This document shows positions 1 through 8,715 of a stretch of DNA of 64,000 nt, piece after piece. Numbering within the stretch: the first letter of the stretch is position 1; each line of letters starts with the position of its first letter. This stretch comes from Paracidovorax wautersii (GTDB lineage: Bacteria; Pseudomonadota; Gammaproteobacteria; Burkholderiales; Burkholderiaceae_C): NCBI RefSeq assembly GCF_031453675.1, contig NZ_JAVIZX010000001.1, positions 124,001 through 188,000 on the forward strand, written 5' to 3'. The notes beneath the pieces are model-generated. The model ran no database searches. It saw only the letters and a program-made list of their open reading frames with translations, and was not told where the DNA came from. The translations under genes were made by a program, and so were the position numbers.

Positions 1-184
1 CCCGGCACGCCGCCACCATGCCCGGCACCGTGGCCGGGCTTTGCAGGCCATGCAGGCGGCCGTTGCCCGGCAGATCGAGCAGGATCACGCGTTGCGCCTG
101 CACTGCGGCCTGCAGCAAGCCGGGGAATGGCCCCCAGTGGCGGCTCTCGCGCGCCAGCCCGCGCAGCAGCACCCAGGTCGTCAT
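1..184 (-). CDS. alpha/beta-fold hydrolase, N-terminal part only
   Basis: The frame begins at an ATG (first base 184) and runs off the left edge after 61 residues. The start MTTWVLLRGLARE is followed by RHWGPF and then VILLDLPGNG, which is the usual opening of alpha/beta-hydrolase enzymes (first strands, oxyanion-side loop, D-x-PG-x-G). The nucleophile elbow and the rest of the triad lie outside the window, so the substrate cannot be guessed. It starts 28 bases after the stop of the carboxypeptidase-like gene on the same strand, so the two may be cotranscribed. Confidence 0.7.
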   Translation of the reverse strand, partial: MTTWVLLRGLARESRHWGPFPGLLQAAVQAQRVILLDLPGNGRLHGLQSPATVPGMVAACR

Positions 185-212
185 GTGCAGATACCCTCGA
201 CCATACGGCGCA

Positions 213-1361
213 TCAATACCAAGCCGCCACGGCCGCGTGGCGCCGCTGCTCCTGCAGGTGCGCGGGCGGTATCCAGTCGCGGTAGCTGCTGGCAGCGCGG
301 GAGAGAAAGTCCAGCAGCGCCAGATGCTGGCGCAACACGCGCTGCTGGCGGTGGTCGATCAGCGGGTTGAAGATGCCCGAACGGGAGAACAGCTGCCGCG
401 GGTTCTTCTTGATCCACAACCACGATCCCATCTCGAGCGTGAGCGGCAGAAAGATGCGGCCCGGCTCCTCGCAGGCGCGGATGTACAGGTGGTCCCACAG
501 ATCGCCATGGGCCAGGTAGTGCAGGCTCTGCGGCTCCATCACGTAACGGTGGTTGCTGTACGCCTGCACGAAGATTTCCTGCAGCGCATGCAGTTCGCCC
601 AGGTGCTTGATCGGCCGCCGCGTGTGGGCGAAGGGAAACCACAGCCGGTCGCTGAGCCCGAAGCCGGAATGGCAGTCCAGTGCGATGCTGAACTGCCGAG
701 ACAGCAGTTCGCTCTCGACCAGCTCGCACAGCGCGGCGCTCTCCTCCTGCATGGGCGCGTGCTCCAGGCCACGGAACCACGGCAGCCGGTCGCTGTAGCG
801 CTGGCCGCCAATCAAGAAGGGCACCTTGTCATCGGCGTCGATGGGCGCGTTGCGCATCAGGTCCACGCCTTGCGGATTGGCGCGTGTGGACAGCTGCATG
901 CCCCCCGGATTGATGAGCGGCATGAAGACCAGCCGCACCTGCTCGAGCTGCTGGTGCAGCAGACGGTCCCAGCGCAGGCGGTTGACCACGTTCTGCAGGT
1001 AGGCGATCACCACCTGCGCGCCGATGCGCTCGAGCCCGTGGACGCCGCCAAAGAAGCCGACGGCAGGCACGTCGGGCTGCGCACTGCCCAGGCTGATCGC
1101 ATACACCGGCAGATCCGGCCCCGTGGGCAGGGTGATACGCCGCAGTACACGCACCTGCAGATGCGGTGCACCCTGCTCAAGGATGCGTTCGAGCGCCAGC
1201 AGCTCGGGCAGGACGGAGGTGGTCACGACGGGTGGAAGGAAGAAGACAAAGCGACTGTGAAATCGCCGTATGCACCGGCGCAGGATAGCGGCGAGTCTGT
1301 GCGTGCGCACCTGTGCCGGCAAAGCCCCGCCCTTTCGCCGCACAAGACACACCACTGACAC
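213..1361 (-). CDS. M14-family zinc carboxypeptidase-like protein
   Basis: This predicted metal-dependent hydrolase is of the M14 / succinylglutamate desuccinylase-like type. The segment GGVHGLER carries the H-x-x-E pair expected to bind zinc, and DCHSGFG, about 110 residues later, supplies the likely third ligand. INPGGM and the later LEMGSW also fit the family. The substrate is unknown. The start is uncertain: the longest frame begins with GTG at 1361 and the first 50 residues are arginine-rich and poorly family-like, so the true protein may begin nearer VLPELLALERIL. It is followed at 28 bases by an alpha/beta hydrolase gene. Confidence 0.75.
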   Translation of the reverse strand: MSVVCLVRRKGGALPAQVRTHRLAAILRRCIRRFHSRFVFFLPPVVTTSVLPELLALERILEQGAPHLQVRVLRRITLPTGPDLPVYAISLGSAQPDVPAVGFFGGVHGLERIGAQVVIAYLQNVVNRLRWDRLLHQQLEQVRLVFMPLINPGGMQLSTRANPQGVDLMRNAPIDADDKVPFLIGGQRYSDRLPWFRGLEHAPMQEESAALCELVESELLSRQFSIALDCHSGFGLSDRLWFPFAHTRRPIKHLGELHALQEIFVQAYSNHRYVMEPQSLHYLAHGDLWDHLYIRACEEPGRIFLPLTLEMGSWLWIKKNPRQLFSRSGIFNPLIDHRQQRVLRQHLALLDFLSRAASSYRDWIPPAHLQEQRRHAAVAAWY

Positions 1362-1408
1362 ATGCCGCGTCTAGGCTGGCAGCCCGGCATCCCACTTCAT
1401 CCCGCAGC

Positions 1409-1558
1409 ATGTTGCACCTTCCGCTTCAACGCCGCAGATCCGGCCTGCTTCGCAAGATGTTCACCGCGACCGCCGTGCTCTGCGGCCTCGTCATCGGCTT
1501 GGTGGAACTTGCGGCCCTTCAGCGCTCGCGCCTGCAGCAACAACTGCGGCGGCTCTGA
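1409..1558 (+). CDS. possible small single-pass membrane protein
   Basis: A 49-residue frame starts at ATG 1409. It has a basic N-terminus (QRRRSGLLRK), one hydrophobic segment (MFTATAVLCGLVIGLVELAA) and an Arg/Gln-rich tail. This is a plausible tiny membrane protein lying alone between the M14-like gene and the nosL paralogue, both on the other strand. I do not recognise it, and no clear ribosome binding site is seen. It could be chance coding in GC-rich DNA. Confidence 0.3.
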   Translation: MLHLPLQRRRSGLLRKMFTATAVLCGLVIGLVELAALQRSRLQQQLRRL

Positions 1559-1573
1559 CCGGCGCGTTCCGGG

Positions 1574-2236
1574 TCAGGCGGCGTGCCGATGGCCCGCGGC
1601 GGGCACCGTGGCGCGCACGTGGTCTGCCAGCAACGACGCCGCCATGGCCTCACCGCCGCGTTGGCGTGCGAAGCTGCGGGCCGCCTCGGGGCTGGCGAAG
1701 GAAGGATAGCTGCCATTGCGCATCGGCCCGAGCAGGGAGGAGCCTGCCACGTAGGTGGCCTGCGCCGCGGCAACCCACCCGCTTCCGCCCATGTCGCGCA
1801 CATAAGCGGCACACACCCGCTGCGACCAACGCCCGTCTTGGTAGAGCGACTGGGCCGCCAGAAACTGGAACAGGCTGAGCGGAGAGTCGAAGAAGTGGGC
1901 AGCGCCATCGGCATAGATCAGCTGGGCAGCCCACTGGGGTGAGCGCGCCGGGAACATGCCGCACACGGGGCAGCGCGCATCCGCAGGCACCGCACGCGGC
2001 GCCTCCAGTGGCAACCCGGTGGCCGGTTCATACGGCGTGGGCGGCGCCACGATGCATACCTCGACCGCCGCCGCGGCCAGCGCAGCGTCGGCGTCGCGGC
2101 TGCCGCGGCCCTGGCGCCATGGCCGCTGCACGGCGGCGGCCCCGGCAGCCGCAGCCAGCGCCAGGCCAGCGGCCATGCACAGCAAGCGCCGTCGGCCCCA
2201 GCCGCCGCTGGCCGCTGGATCACATGCGCGTGTCAT
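1574..2236 (-). CDS. nosL: NosL-family copper chaperone, second paralogue
   Basis: A 220-residue NosL-type protein, from ATG 2236 inside the end of the first nosL. After a Tat-like or lipoprotein-like leader (GRRRLLCMAAGLALA) it has CPVCGM, the NosL copper-binding motif, then the family blocks FFDSPLSLFQFL, AYVRDMG, ATYVAGS and GPMRNGSYPSFAS. NosL proteins bind Cu(I) in the periplasm and supply the copper sites of NosZ. It is the last gene of the nosZRDFYL run and overlaps the preceding nosL by 17 bases, so it is probably translationally coupled. Two paralogues suggest division of labour or a heteromer; that is inference. A GTG at 2245 is an alternative start. Confidence 0.85.
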   Translation of the reverse strand: MTRACDPAASGGWGRRRLLCMAAGLALAAAAGAAAVQRPWRQGRGSRDADAALAAAAVEVCIVAPPTPYEPATGLPLEAPRAVPADARCPVCGMFPARSPQWAAQLIYADGAAHFFDSPLSLFQFLAAQSLYQDGRWSQRVCAAYVRDMGGSGWVAAAQATYVAGSSLLGPMRNGSYPSFASPEAARSFARQRGGEAMAASLLADHVRATVPAAGHRHAA

Positions 2237-2807
2237 GCTGTGCACCGCCGCTCAGATCGGCCATGGCCGGCGTGACCTCGGCAAACCGCAGCACCTGCCC
2301 GCCGTGTGCCTGCGCAAACTGCCGCGCATCGCCTTCCTGCGCAAAGCTGGCAATCGTCGGGCCCATCGAGCCGTGCCGGCGCGAGCCCTGCACATAGAAG
2401 GCGGTCCTGGCATCGATCCAGTGGCCCCGCGGCTGCTCCCAGTCGGCCCGGCCCATGTCCTGCACGTACACCGCCTGCACGGCGCGCACCTGCTCGCCCG
2501 CCAGCAAGGTGCTGAACAGCTCCACGGTGTCGCAGAAGAAGTCCGGCGCGGCCTGGCCGGCATGGTGCACCTGGGCTTTCGGCCCGGGGTAGTCGGCCAG
2601 CAGCATGCCGTCCAGCGAGCAGCTGGTACCCGCCTCGATCTCGCGCGGCCCACTGCCGACCGCGGGCCCGGCCGCATCGGAGCAGCCGGCCAGCCAGCCA
2701 GGTCCGGCCACCGCAACGGCCAGCACCCCCGCCGCCGTCCCGAGGAAGCGGCGCCGGCCGTGGCAGGCGCAACGCAGGGAAGGTGGAGAGGACTTCGTCG
2801 ATGTCAT
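2220..2807 (-). CDS. nosL: NosL copper chaperone for nitrous oxide reductase
   Basis: A 195-residue protein starting at ATG 2807, which overlaps the nosY stop as ATGA. It has a twin-arginine-like start (CHGRRRFLGTAAGVLAVAVA) ending in a lipobox-like LAGC, then CSLDGM as the copper motif, FFCDTVELF, AVYVQDMG, GSRRHGSMGPTIASF and a C-terminal segment typical of NosL. It delivers Cu(I) to apo-NosZ with the NosDFY transporter. Compared with its downstream neighbour it keeps only one Cys in the metal motif (CSLDGM against CPVCGM). Confidence 0.92.
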   Translation of the reverse strand: MTSTKSSPPSLRCACHGRRRFLGTAAGVLAVAVAGPGWLAGCSDAAGPAVGSGPREIEAGTSCSLDGMLLADYPGPKAQVHHAGQAAPDFFCDTVELFSTLLAGEQVRAVQAVYVQDMGRADWEQPRGHWIDARTAFYVQGSRRHGSMGPTIASFAQEGDARQFAQAHGGQVLRFAEVTPAMADLSGGAQHDTRM

Positions 2808-3619
2808 GGCTTGAACCTCCAGCCCGCCAGACCCAGCGGCACGACGATCCAGCCCCCCATCACCGCGCCCATCAGCCAGGGCTTGGCCATGGCGGGGGGA
2901 ACGACGCTGGAAAGCCCGTACATCGTGCGCACGTCTTCGAGCGAAAACACGTTGAGGATGCGGAACACGTCCGCGGGATTGAGCAGCAGCAGATAGGCGA
3001 CGGCATCGCCGCCGTAGCGCCCACCGGTGGACACGAGCAGGCCCAGCAGCAGCAGGTCGAACACGAGCACGAAGAAGAACCAGGTGGCGATCGCCAGGCC
3101 CGAGGCGCGCGTGCGCTCGCTGGCCAGCACGGACAGCAGCACCGCCAGGCTCAGGAAGGCCAGTCCCAGCAGCACCGAGCTCAGCATGAAACCGATGTAG
3201 TGGAAGAGCCCTGCCCCACCGGACTGCGGCCACAGCAGCAGGGCCACGACGCCGAAGCCCCCCAGCGTGGACGCCGTGAGCGCGCCCGCCAGCCCGAGGT
3301 ACTTGCCCAGCAGCAGCTCCACCCGCGTGAGCGGCAGCGACAGCAGCAGGTCCAGCGACCCACGCTCCCGCTCGCCGACGATGGCGTCAAAGCCCAGCAG
3401 CAGCGCGATCAGCGGAATCAGGTAGATCACCAGGCTGACCAGGCTGGCGATGGTGAACTCGATGGACCGCACGCCCACCGCGCCCTGCTGCGCGCCGCCG
3501 AAGTAGGTGATGGCCAGCGAGAACGCCATGAACACCAGCGCCACCGCCAGCACCCAGCGGTTGCGCAGCCGGTCGCGGAATTCCTTGGCCGCGATGGCGA
3601 GGATCGGGCTCAGCTGCAT
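2804..3619 (-). CDS. nosY: NosY, membrane subunit of the NosDFY ABC transporter
   Basis: A 271-residue permease with about six hydrophobic segments, opening with MQLSPILAIAAKEFRDRLRNRW, an ABC-2 permease start. The cytoplasmic loop GERERGSLDLLLSLPLTR is typical of NosY. With the ATPase NosF it drives the periplasmic NosD and supports assembly of the NosZ CuZ cluster. The gene starts inside the last 10 bases of nosF and ends in an ATGA overlap with nosL, so the whole run is tightly coupled. Confidence 0.93.
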   Translation of the reverse strand: MQLSPILAIAAKEFRDRLRNRWVLAVALVFMAFSLAITYFGGAQQGAVGVRSIEFTIASLVSLVIYLIPLIALLLGFDAIVGERERGSLDLLLSLPLTRVELLLGKYLGLAGALTASTLGGFGVVALLLWPQSGGAGLFHYIGFMLSSVLLGLAFLSLAVLLSVLASERTRASGLAIATWFFFVLVFDLLLLGLLVSTGGRYGGDAVAYLLLLNPADVFRILNVFSLEDVRTMYGLSSVVPPAMAKPWLMGAVMGGWIVVPLGLAGWRFKP

Positions 3620-4614
3620 GCCATGTCTCCCGTCGGTGCCGTGCGCCCTGGCAGGCCGAAGAACACGTCCTCCAGCGAGGGCTCGTGGATGTCGATGTCG
3701 GTGATCTGCGGCCCCAGGCGGGCCAGCAGGCCCAGGACTGCCATCTTGTCCTCGCGGGGACAGGTCAGGCGCAAGCCCGGCGGTTCGTGGACCACGGCGA
3801 CGGAAGGCAACTGCTGCAAAGCCTGCTGGAGCGAGGCGCTGTCCTCCGCGCCACGCGCCGACAGCGCCACGGCGATGCGCAGCGGCATCTTCGCCTGCTC
3901 CCGGAGCATGGCGACGCTGCCCAGGGCCTGCAGGCGCCCCTCGGAGAGGATGGCGATGCGGTCCACGCGCTCCTGCAGCTCGGACAGGATGTGCGAGGTG
4001 ATCACCACCGTGACGCCCTGGGCCTGCAGTTCGCGCAGCGTGGCATAGAAGCCGCGAATGGCCGCGGGGTCCAGGCCGTTGGTGGGCTCGTCGAGCAGCA
4101 GCACCCGGGGCATTCCGAGCAGCGCCTGGGCGAAGCCGAGGCGTTGGCGCATGCCCTTGGAGTATTCCCGCACAGCGCGCCTGCCAGCTCCGTCCAGGCC
4201 CACGCGCTCCAGCGCAGGCGCGCAATGGGACCGGTCCACGCCCTTGAGCCGGGCGAAGAATTCCAGCGTCTCCAGGCCGCTGAGGTTGTCGTACAGGACC
4301 ACGTTCTCCGGCAGGTAGCCGACGTGGCGGCGCGCATCGCGAAAGCCGGGGCCCTGCACGTCGGCGCCCAGTACGTCGATGACGCCGGAGGTCGGCGCCA
4401 CCAGGCCCAGCACCATCTTGAACAGCGTGCTTTTGCCCGCGCCGTTGTGGCCGATCAGGCCGAACAGCTCGCCGCTGCCGATGTCCAGGTCGATGCCGTC
4501 CACCGCGTGTACCGCGCCATAGTGCTTGTGCACGCCGCGGATGCGGACGGCACCGTCGTCACCACCGCCCGGCGGGGCGGCATCAGGGTTGCAGGGGTTT
4601 CGGCTGTCGTTCAC
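3610..4614 (-). CDS. nosF: NosF, ATPase of the NosDFY transporter
   Basis: An ABC ATPase of up to 334 residues. Walker A is GHNGAGKST, the signature is EYSKGMRQRLGFAQ, Walker B is VLLLDEPTNGLDP, and the switch His is in ITSH. The C-terminal EPSLEDVFFGL matches NosF/CcmA-type ATPases. The only in-frame start before VRIRGVHKHYG that I find convincing is GTG 4614, which lies 32 bases inside nosD. That gives an N-terminal extension of about 20 residues over usual NosF. It works with NosD and NosY in copper-cluster maturation. Confidence 0.92.
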   Translation of the reverse strand: MNDSRNPCNPDAAPPGGGDDGAVRIRGVHKHYGAVHAVDGIDLDIGSGELFGLIGHNGAGKSTLFKMVLGLVAPTSGVIDVLGADVQGPGFRDARRHVGYLPENVVLYDNLSGLETLEFFARLKGVDRSHCAPALERVGLDGAGRRAVREYSKGMRQRLGFAQALLGMPRVLLLDEPTNGLDPAAIRGFYATLRELQAQGVTVVITSHILSELQERVDRIAILSEGRLQALGSVAMLREQAKMPLRIAVALSARGAEDSASLQQALQQLPSVAVVHEPPGLRLTCPREDKMAVLGLLARLGPQITDIDIHEPSLEDVFFGLPGRTAPTGDMACS

Positions 4615-5878
4615 GCCAGGCCTTCCACAAGGGGGTAAGGGGTTGCATGCCGGGACGGGGATCGACCACGGTCGGCACGCGCAGGATGGGAAATTGCTGG
4701 CCCACCAGCCGCAGCGCCTGGACGGCGGGGCTGGCCAGCAGCAGCTTGACGGCGGGATACCGCCAAGTGAGGCGGTCCACCATGTCGTTGGCCTCGTAGG
4801 GCACGTCGCCGAAACCGTCGCCATCGCGGTCCCAGCCCAGGTAATTGCTCCAGTAATTGCCCCGCGGGCCACCCCAGCGCTCGTCGCGCGCACCGACGTA
4901 GCGCACCTGCTCGCGGTTGCCGATGAAGTCGTTGCCGTCCACGGCATTGCGCGTGGAACCGGCCGAGAGGTGCACCCCGATCGCATTGCCCGTGATGAGG
5001 TTGCCGCGCAGCTGGGCGTATTCCACGTCGTAGATGAAGAACCCCCGCGCGTTGCGCGCGACGATGTTGCCCTCGACCACCGAATCCTGCAGCGTGCGCA
5101 GCATGATCCCGTGGTCGGTATTGCCCCAGGCGCGGTTGTTGCGCACCGTCTGGTCGCGCACTTCCATCAATGCCAGGCCGCCGCGGTTCAGGTACGTGTC
5201 GTTGTCCTCCCACAGGTTGTAGTAGGAGTTCATGTAGTGCGTGCCATAGCGGCTGTGGTGCAGCCGGTTGCCGCGGAAGACGGCATGGTGCGACACGTCC
5301 ACATACAGCGCATCGCGCACGAAGCTGATGTGGTTGCGCTCGATGCGCGCGCCGCGGGTGTTGTACAGCTGCACGCCGTTGCCGCGCTGCGAGGAGTTGG
5401 CGTCACGCAGCCCGGTGATGGTGTTGTCCAGCACCTGCACGTCGTCGGACTTCTCGATCCACAGCCCGAACAGGTTGTAGGTGAGGTCGCAGCGGCGCAC
5501 GATGGCGCGGTGCGCACCGGGCTGGATGTAGATGCCCGCGTTCTGGTCCTTGAGGCTGGTGCCCGAGTCGCGCACGATCAGCCCCTCGATCACCACATCG
5601 GGCGCGGTCACCCGAATGGTGTCGCCCGCCTGCCCCCCGCTCAGCGTGGGTCTGCCCACGCCGCGCAGCGTCAGCGGCCGGTCGATGCGCAGGTTGGCAC
5701 GGTAGTGGCCGCGCTGCACTTCCAGAACGTCTCCCGCCGCAGCGGCATCCACCGCGGCCTGCAGATCCTGCCCCGGCACCACCTGCACGGTGGCGGCGTG
5801 CGCGGCAGCCACCTGCCAAGCCAGACCAAGCGCCAGGCAGGCCCGGAATACTGGCGGCAAGGCTCGGGGACGGCTCAT
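4583..5878 (-). CDS. nosD: NosD, periplasmic copper-maturation protein
   Basis: A 431-residue secreted protein. A signal peptide ends near ALGLAWQVAAAHAA. The body is a right-handed beta-helix of repeated short strands with N-rich turns (for example GVQLYNTRGARIERNHISF and HGIMLRTLQDSVVEGN), the carbohydrate-binding/CASH domain arrangement of NosD. GNYWSNYLGWDRDGDGFGD near the C-terminus is a strong NosD hallmark. ATG 5878 overlaps the nosR stop as ATGA; an in-frame ATG at 5890 is an alternative. It helps copper delivery to NosZ in the periplasm. Confidence 0.95.
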   Translation of the reverse strand: MSRPRALPPVFRACLALGLAWQVAAAHAATVQVVPGQDLQAAVDAAAAGDVLEVQRGHYRANLRIDRPLTLRGVGRPTLSGGQAGDTIRVTAPDVVIEGLIVRDSGTSLKDQNAGIYIQPGAHRAIVRRCDLTYNLFGLWIEKSDDVQVLDNTITGLRDANSSQRGNGVQLYNTRGARIERNHISFVRDALYVDVSHHAVFRGNRLHHSRYGTHYMNSYYNLWEDNDTYLNRGGLALMEVRDQTVRNNRAWGNTDHGIMLRTLQDSVVEGNIVARNARGFFIYDVEYAQLRGNLITGNAIGVHLSAGSTRNAVDGNDFIGNREQVRYVGARDERWGGPRGNYWSNYLGWDRDGDGFGDVPYEANDMVDRLTWRYPAVKLLLASPAVQALRLVGQQFPILRVPTVVDPRPGMQPLTPLWKAWRERQPKPLQP

Positions 5879-8481
5879 GCGATCAGCCATCCCAGGGCCT
5901 TGAACGACAGGAACAGCGTGGCGCCGATGAGCAGGTTCTTGAAGCCCACATAGCTCAGCATGTCCATCCATCCGGCAACGCGGTACTGGTCGCGCCACCA
6001 CGGGCCGTCTTTCACGTAGCGCTTGCCCGACATGCGGATGAGCACCTCGTACACGCTCCAGCCGAACCACCAGCCGATGAGCAGCCCGCTGGACAGGTGC
6101 CCCAGCGCCGCCATCACCCACACGGCGCTCACGGCCAGCGCCAGGGAGAGGCCGGCCCCCTGCAGCGCGCGCTGCGACGCCCAGCCCTCGCGGCTCCAGG
6201 GCCACAGGTGGTCCACCACCTCCAGCCACAGCCAGCGCAGCCCGCGGGCGCCCGCCTTGTGCTCCGGCGCGACCGGCGGCGTGGGCATGCGCGGGTCCGG
6301 CCCCTGCGCCGCCTTCGGGGCGATCTGGTCGGCCACGGTTGCCGGGTGGATGGGGATGAAATAGCCGTTGCGGCCGATGGGCGTGATCTCCAGCCCGTCG
6401 CGCTCGCGGCGCTTGCGTTCGCGGGCCAGCGGCGGGCAGCCCTTCACATCGGTGTAGAGCACCATGCAGTCCAGGCAGTGCAGGCACTCGCGGTGGTCGA
6501 TGCGCCCGTCGGCGTCGATGGCCTGGGCGCCGCAGCCGGTGGCGCACGCCTTGCAGCTGTTGCAGTCCTGCTTGCGGCGCAGGCCGGACCAGCGGAAGGT
6601 GCTGGGCATGGCGAGCGAGGCGCCCAGCGGGCACAGGTACTTGCAGAACGGCCGCTCGATGAAGATGGACAGGCCCAGCAGCACGCACACGAAGAGCCCG
6701 TAGGGCCAGGCCCGGTTCGTGATGCCCACGAGGAAGGTGGTCTTGAACGGCTCCACCTCGGCCAGCTTCTCGGCCAGGCCCATGGAGAACATCGATACCG
6801 CCAGCAGCACGAAGAACACCGCGTACTTCACCCATTTGAGGCGGTCGTGCCAGCGCTGGGGCAACTGCGTCTGGAAGCGCTTCAGTCCCACGGCGCGCGC
6901 CACCTTGTACAGCGCCTCCGACAGCGATCCGAACGGGCACATCCAGCCGCAGAACAGCCCGCGGCCGAACAGGAACACGGTGACGATGATGAAGATCCAG
7001 AACAGGAAGATGAACGGATCGGACAGGAACAGCGACCACGTCCACTGGAACAGCAGGGCATGGAACCACGTGAGCACCTGCGTGATCGACGGCTGGGCCA
7101 TGGCACCGAAGCCGACGAAGCCGATGGACAGCGCCCAGGCGGTGTACTTGAAGGCGTTCACCGGCCACTTGTTCTTGTGCGTGGCACGGCGCGTCAGCCG
7201 TTCGCGCAGGGCATAGACCACTGTGACAGCCACCAGCAAGGCGGCGAACAGGGCGATCTCCACCGCCCGCGTCTTCCATACGCGCACCCAGGGCGCGTCA
7301 GCCTCCTTCACCACGGGGCGCCCGCCCTCCAGCGCGGCGGCGGGCAGCCAATAGGCGGCGTCGAAGCTGGTGAAACTGCGGGTGCCGGTGGCGCGGTCCA
7401 CCCGGTTGCCCAGAAAGCTGAGCTTCCAGGGGTAGGCCGCCGAGAAGGCCTGCGAGCGGATCACGAAGATGGCGGACTCATTGAACGCCGGCGCGCCCGC
7501 CGCGCCCAGGCCGTAGAGGTTGAGGTAGTCCAGATCGCGGAAGGTGAAGGCGTCGCCCCCCTGGCGCACCTGCACCCGGTCGTACAGACCGCCGCGCACG
7601 AAGCCGGAGCCCTTGAACGACTCGGCCCCGCGGGTGCGGATGACGAAGATCGCATGCTCGTGCGGCTTCAGCTGCGACCGCAGATTGGCCCAGCCGTTGT
7701 CGCCCAGCAGGCTGCGGCCCACGTCGGGGTGGTTGAGGTCGCCGAACCACAGCTCGATGAACGGCTCGGCCGCCTTGTCCAGGCCCACCTGTTCCGTGCG
7801 CACGGCCAGCCGCTGCACATAGCCTTGCTGCACGAGCGCGTCCCAGCCCATGCGCTGCGCGAGCGGCTTGTACTGCGCAGGTTCCCGCACCGTGGGCGCC
7901 AGAATGCCCACCTGCTTGGCCACCGCCGTGGCCGACGTACCGATGACCTGGTTCTGCGCAATGACGGTCACCGTGGCGCCCGAGATGGCATCCACACCCA
8001 GCACTTCTTCCTCGGGCCGGGACTGTCCGACCTCGATCTTGTCCGCCACCGACTTGCCGATGTACTGCGCGTTGAAGTTCAGCAGCGCGGATTCGGGAAT
8101 GCCCAGCAGCAGGATGGGCTCGGAATGCTTGATGACCTTGATGCCCACGTACCGGCCGCGCACGTCCATGCCGATCAACGTGACGACCGGCTTGCCCGAG
8201 TAGGCGGGCGTGTCGGTGATGTCGGTGGACAGCATGACGTAGCCCAGCAGCTTGCCCTCGGGACCGGCACGGTCGTAGGCCTCCACGTAGGGCGGCTGGC
8301 CCTTGCGCTCGGAGAAATGGCCAGCACCGGGGAAGGCGTCGCCGCAGGGCACGAGCGCGCAGAGGTCGGGCGCCGTCGCCAGGTTGGCGGGCAGCGCGGC
8401 CTCGTAGGCGCCTGCATGGGCCAGGGGCGACAGCAGCAGGGCCAGGAGGAAGGCGGCAAGCCGCAGGCCGTGGGACATCAT
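5875..8481 (-). CDS. nosR: NosR, flavin/Fe-S membrane protein for NosZ
   Basis: An 868-residue protein. A signal peptide (about 1-23) leads into a periplasmic FMN-binding domain with SGATVT at 167-172, whose last Thr should carry covalent FMN. Membrane helices follow, with two C-x3-CP motifs (CGWMCPFGS and CKYLCPLGA) and a ferredoxin part with CNSCKACATGC and CLHCLDC. NosR passes electrons to NosZ or keeps it active, and is needed for nos expression. It is longer than the roughly 720 residues I know for Pseudomonas NosR: about 140 extra residues at the C-terminus contain further hydrophobic segments. Here nosR follows nosZ instead of preceding it. Confidence 0.96.
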   Translation of the reverse strand: MMSHGLRLAAFLLALLLSPLAHAGAYEAALPANLATAPDLCALVPCGDAFPGAGHFSERKGQPPYVEAYDRAGPEGKLLGYVMLSTDITDTPAYSGKPVVTLIGMDVRGRYVGIKVIKHSEPILLLGIPESALLNFNAQYIGKSVADKIEVGQSRPEEEVLGVDAISGATVTVIAQNQVIGTSATAVAKQVGILAPTVREPAQYKPLAQRMGWDALVQQGYVQRLAVRTEQVGLDKAAEPFIELWFGDLNHPDVGRSLLGDNGWANLRSQLKPHEHAIFVIRTRGAESFKGSGFVRGGLYDRVQVRQGGDAFTFRDLDYLNLYGLGAAGAPAFNESAIFVIRSQAFSAAYPWKLSFLGNRVDRATGTRSFTSFDAAYWLPAAALEGGRPVVKEADAPWVRVWKTRAVEIALFAALLVAVTVVYALRERLTRRATHKNKWPVNAFKYTAWALSIGFVGFGAMAQPSITQVLTWFHALLFQWTWSLFLSDPFIFLFWIFIIVTVFLFGRGLFCGWMCPFGSLSEALYKVARAVGLKRFQTQLPQRWHDRLKWVKYAVFFVLLAVSMFSMGLAEKLAEVEPFKTTFLVGITNRAWPYGLFVCVLLGLSIFIERPFCKYLCPLGASLAMPSTFRWSGLRRKQDCNSCKACATGCGAQAIDADGRIDHRECLHCLDCMVLYTDVKGCPPLARERKRRERDGLEITPIGRNGYFIPIHPATVADQIAPKAAQGPDPRMPTPPVAPEHKAGARGLRWLWLEVVDHLWPWSREGWASQRALQGAGLSLALAVSAVWVMAALGHLSSGLLIGWWFGWSVYEVLIRMSGKRYVKDGPWWRDQYRVAGWMDMLSYVGFKNLLIGATLFLSFKALGWLIA

Positions 8482-8484
8482 GAC

Positions 8485-8545
8485 GCTATTTTTTTGATAG
8501 CTGCTTGCGCTTATCCATCAAGCGCCAGCGGCATTTTTGACTCAA
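8485..8545 (+). repeat. dispersed Comamonadaceae-type repeat, copy 1
   Basis: The sequence has a T-run, then GATAGCTGCTTGCGC, then the imperfect palindrome GCGCTTATCCATCAAGCGC at 8507-8525, then CAGCGGCATTTTTGAC. Related copies in this window are at about 22,780, 33,004, 33,711 (inverted) and 39,091. It sits between nosZ and nosR, so it is transcribed as part of the operon. Confidence 0.75.
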
Positions 8546-8640
8546 ATCCAGGAAAGCCCCGCAGCACGACCCGTCGCGCGGCCCGCCGGGGGGCAGCCCC
8601 GCGGGGACCGCCGGGCGAGGCCGCGCCAGCAGCGGGCTCT

Positions 8641-8690
8641 GCGTCCCCCTGCCCGCTGTGCGCCATCACGGCGAAAGCGGGCAGGGACGC
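8641..8690 (-). terminator. strong GC-rich hairpin after nosZ (attenuator or mRNA stabiliser)
   Basis: Bases 8641-8657 and 8676-8690 are complementary over 15 pairs with a two-base bulge. On the transcribed strand the arms read GCGTCCCTGCCCGCT and AGCGGGCAGGGGGACGC. The stem begins 26 bases after the nosZ stop. No U-run follows, so a partial terminator or a 3'-end stabiliser is more likely than a full stop, since nosR and nosDFYL lie downstream on the same strand. Confidence 0.6.
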
Positions 8691-8715
8691 GGGCCAGCCG
8701 CCCGGGGGCGTTCGA

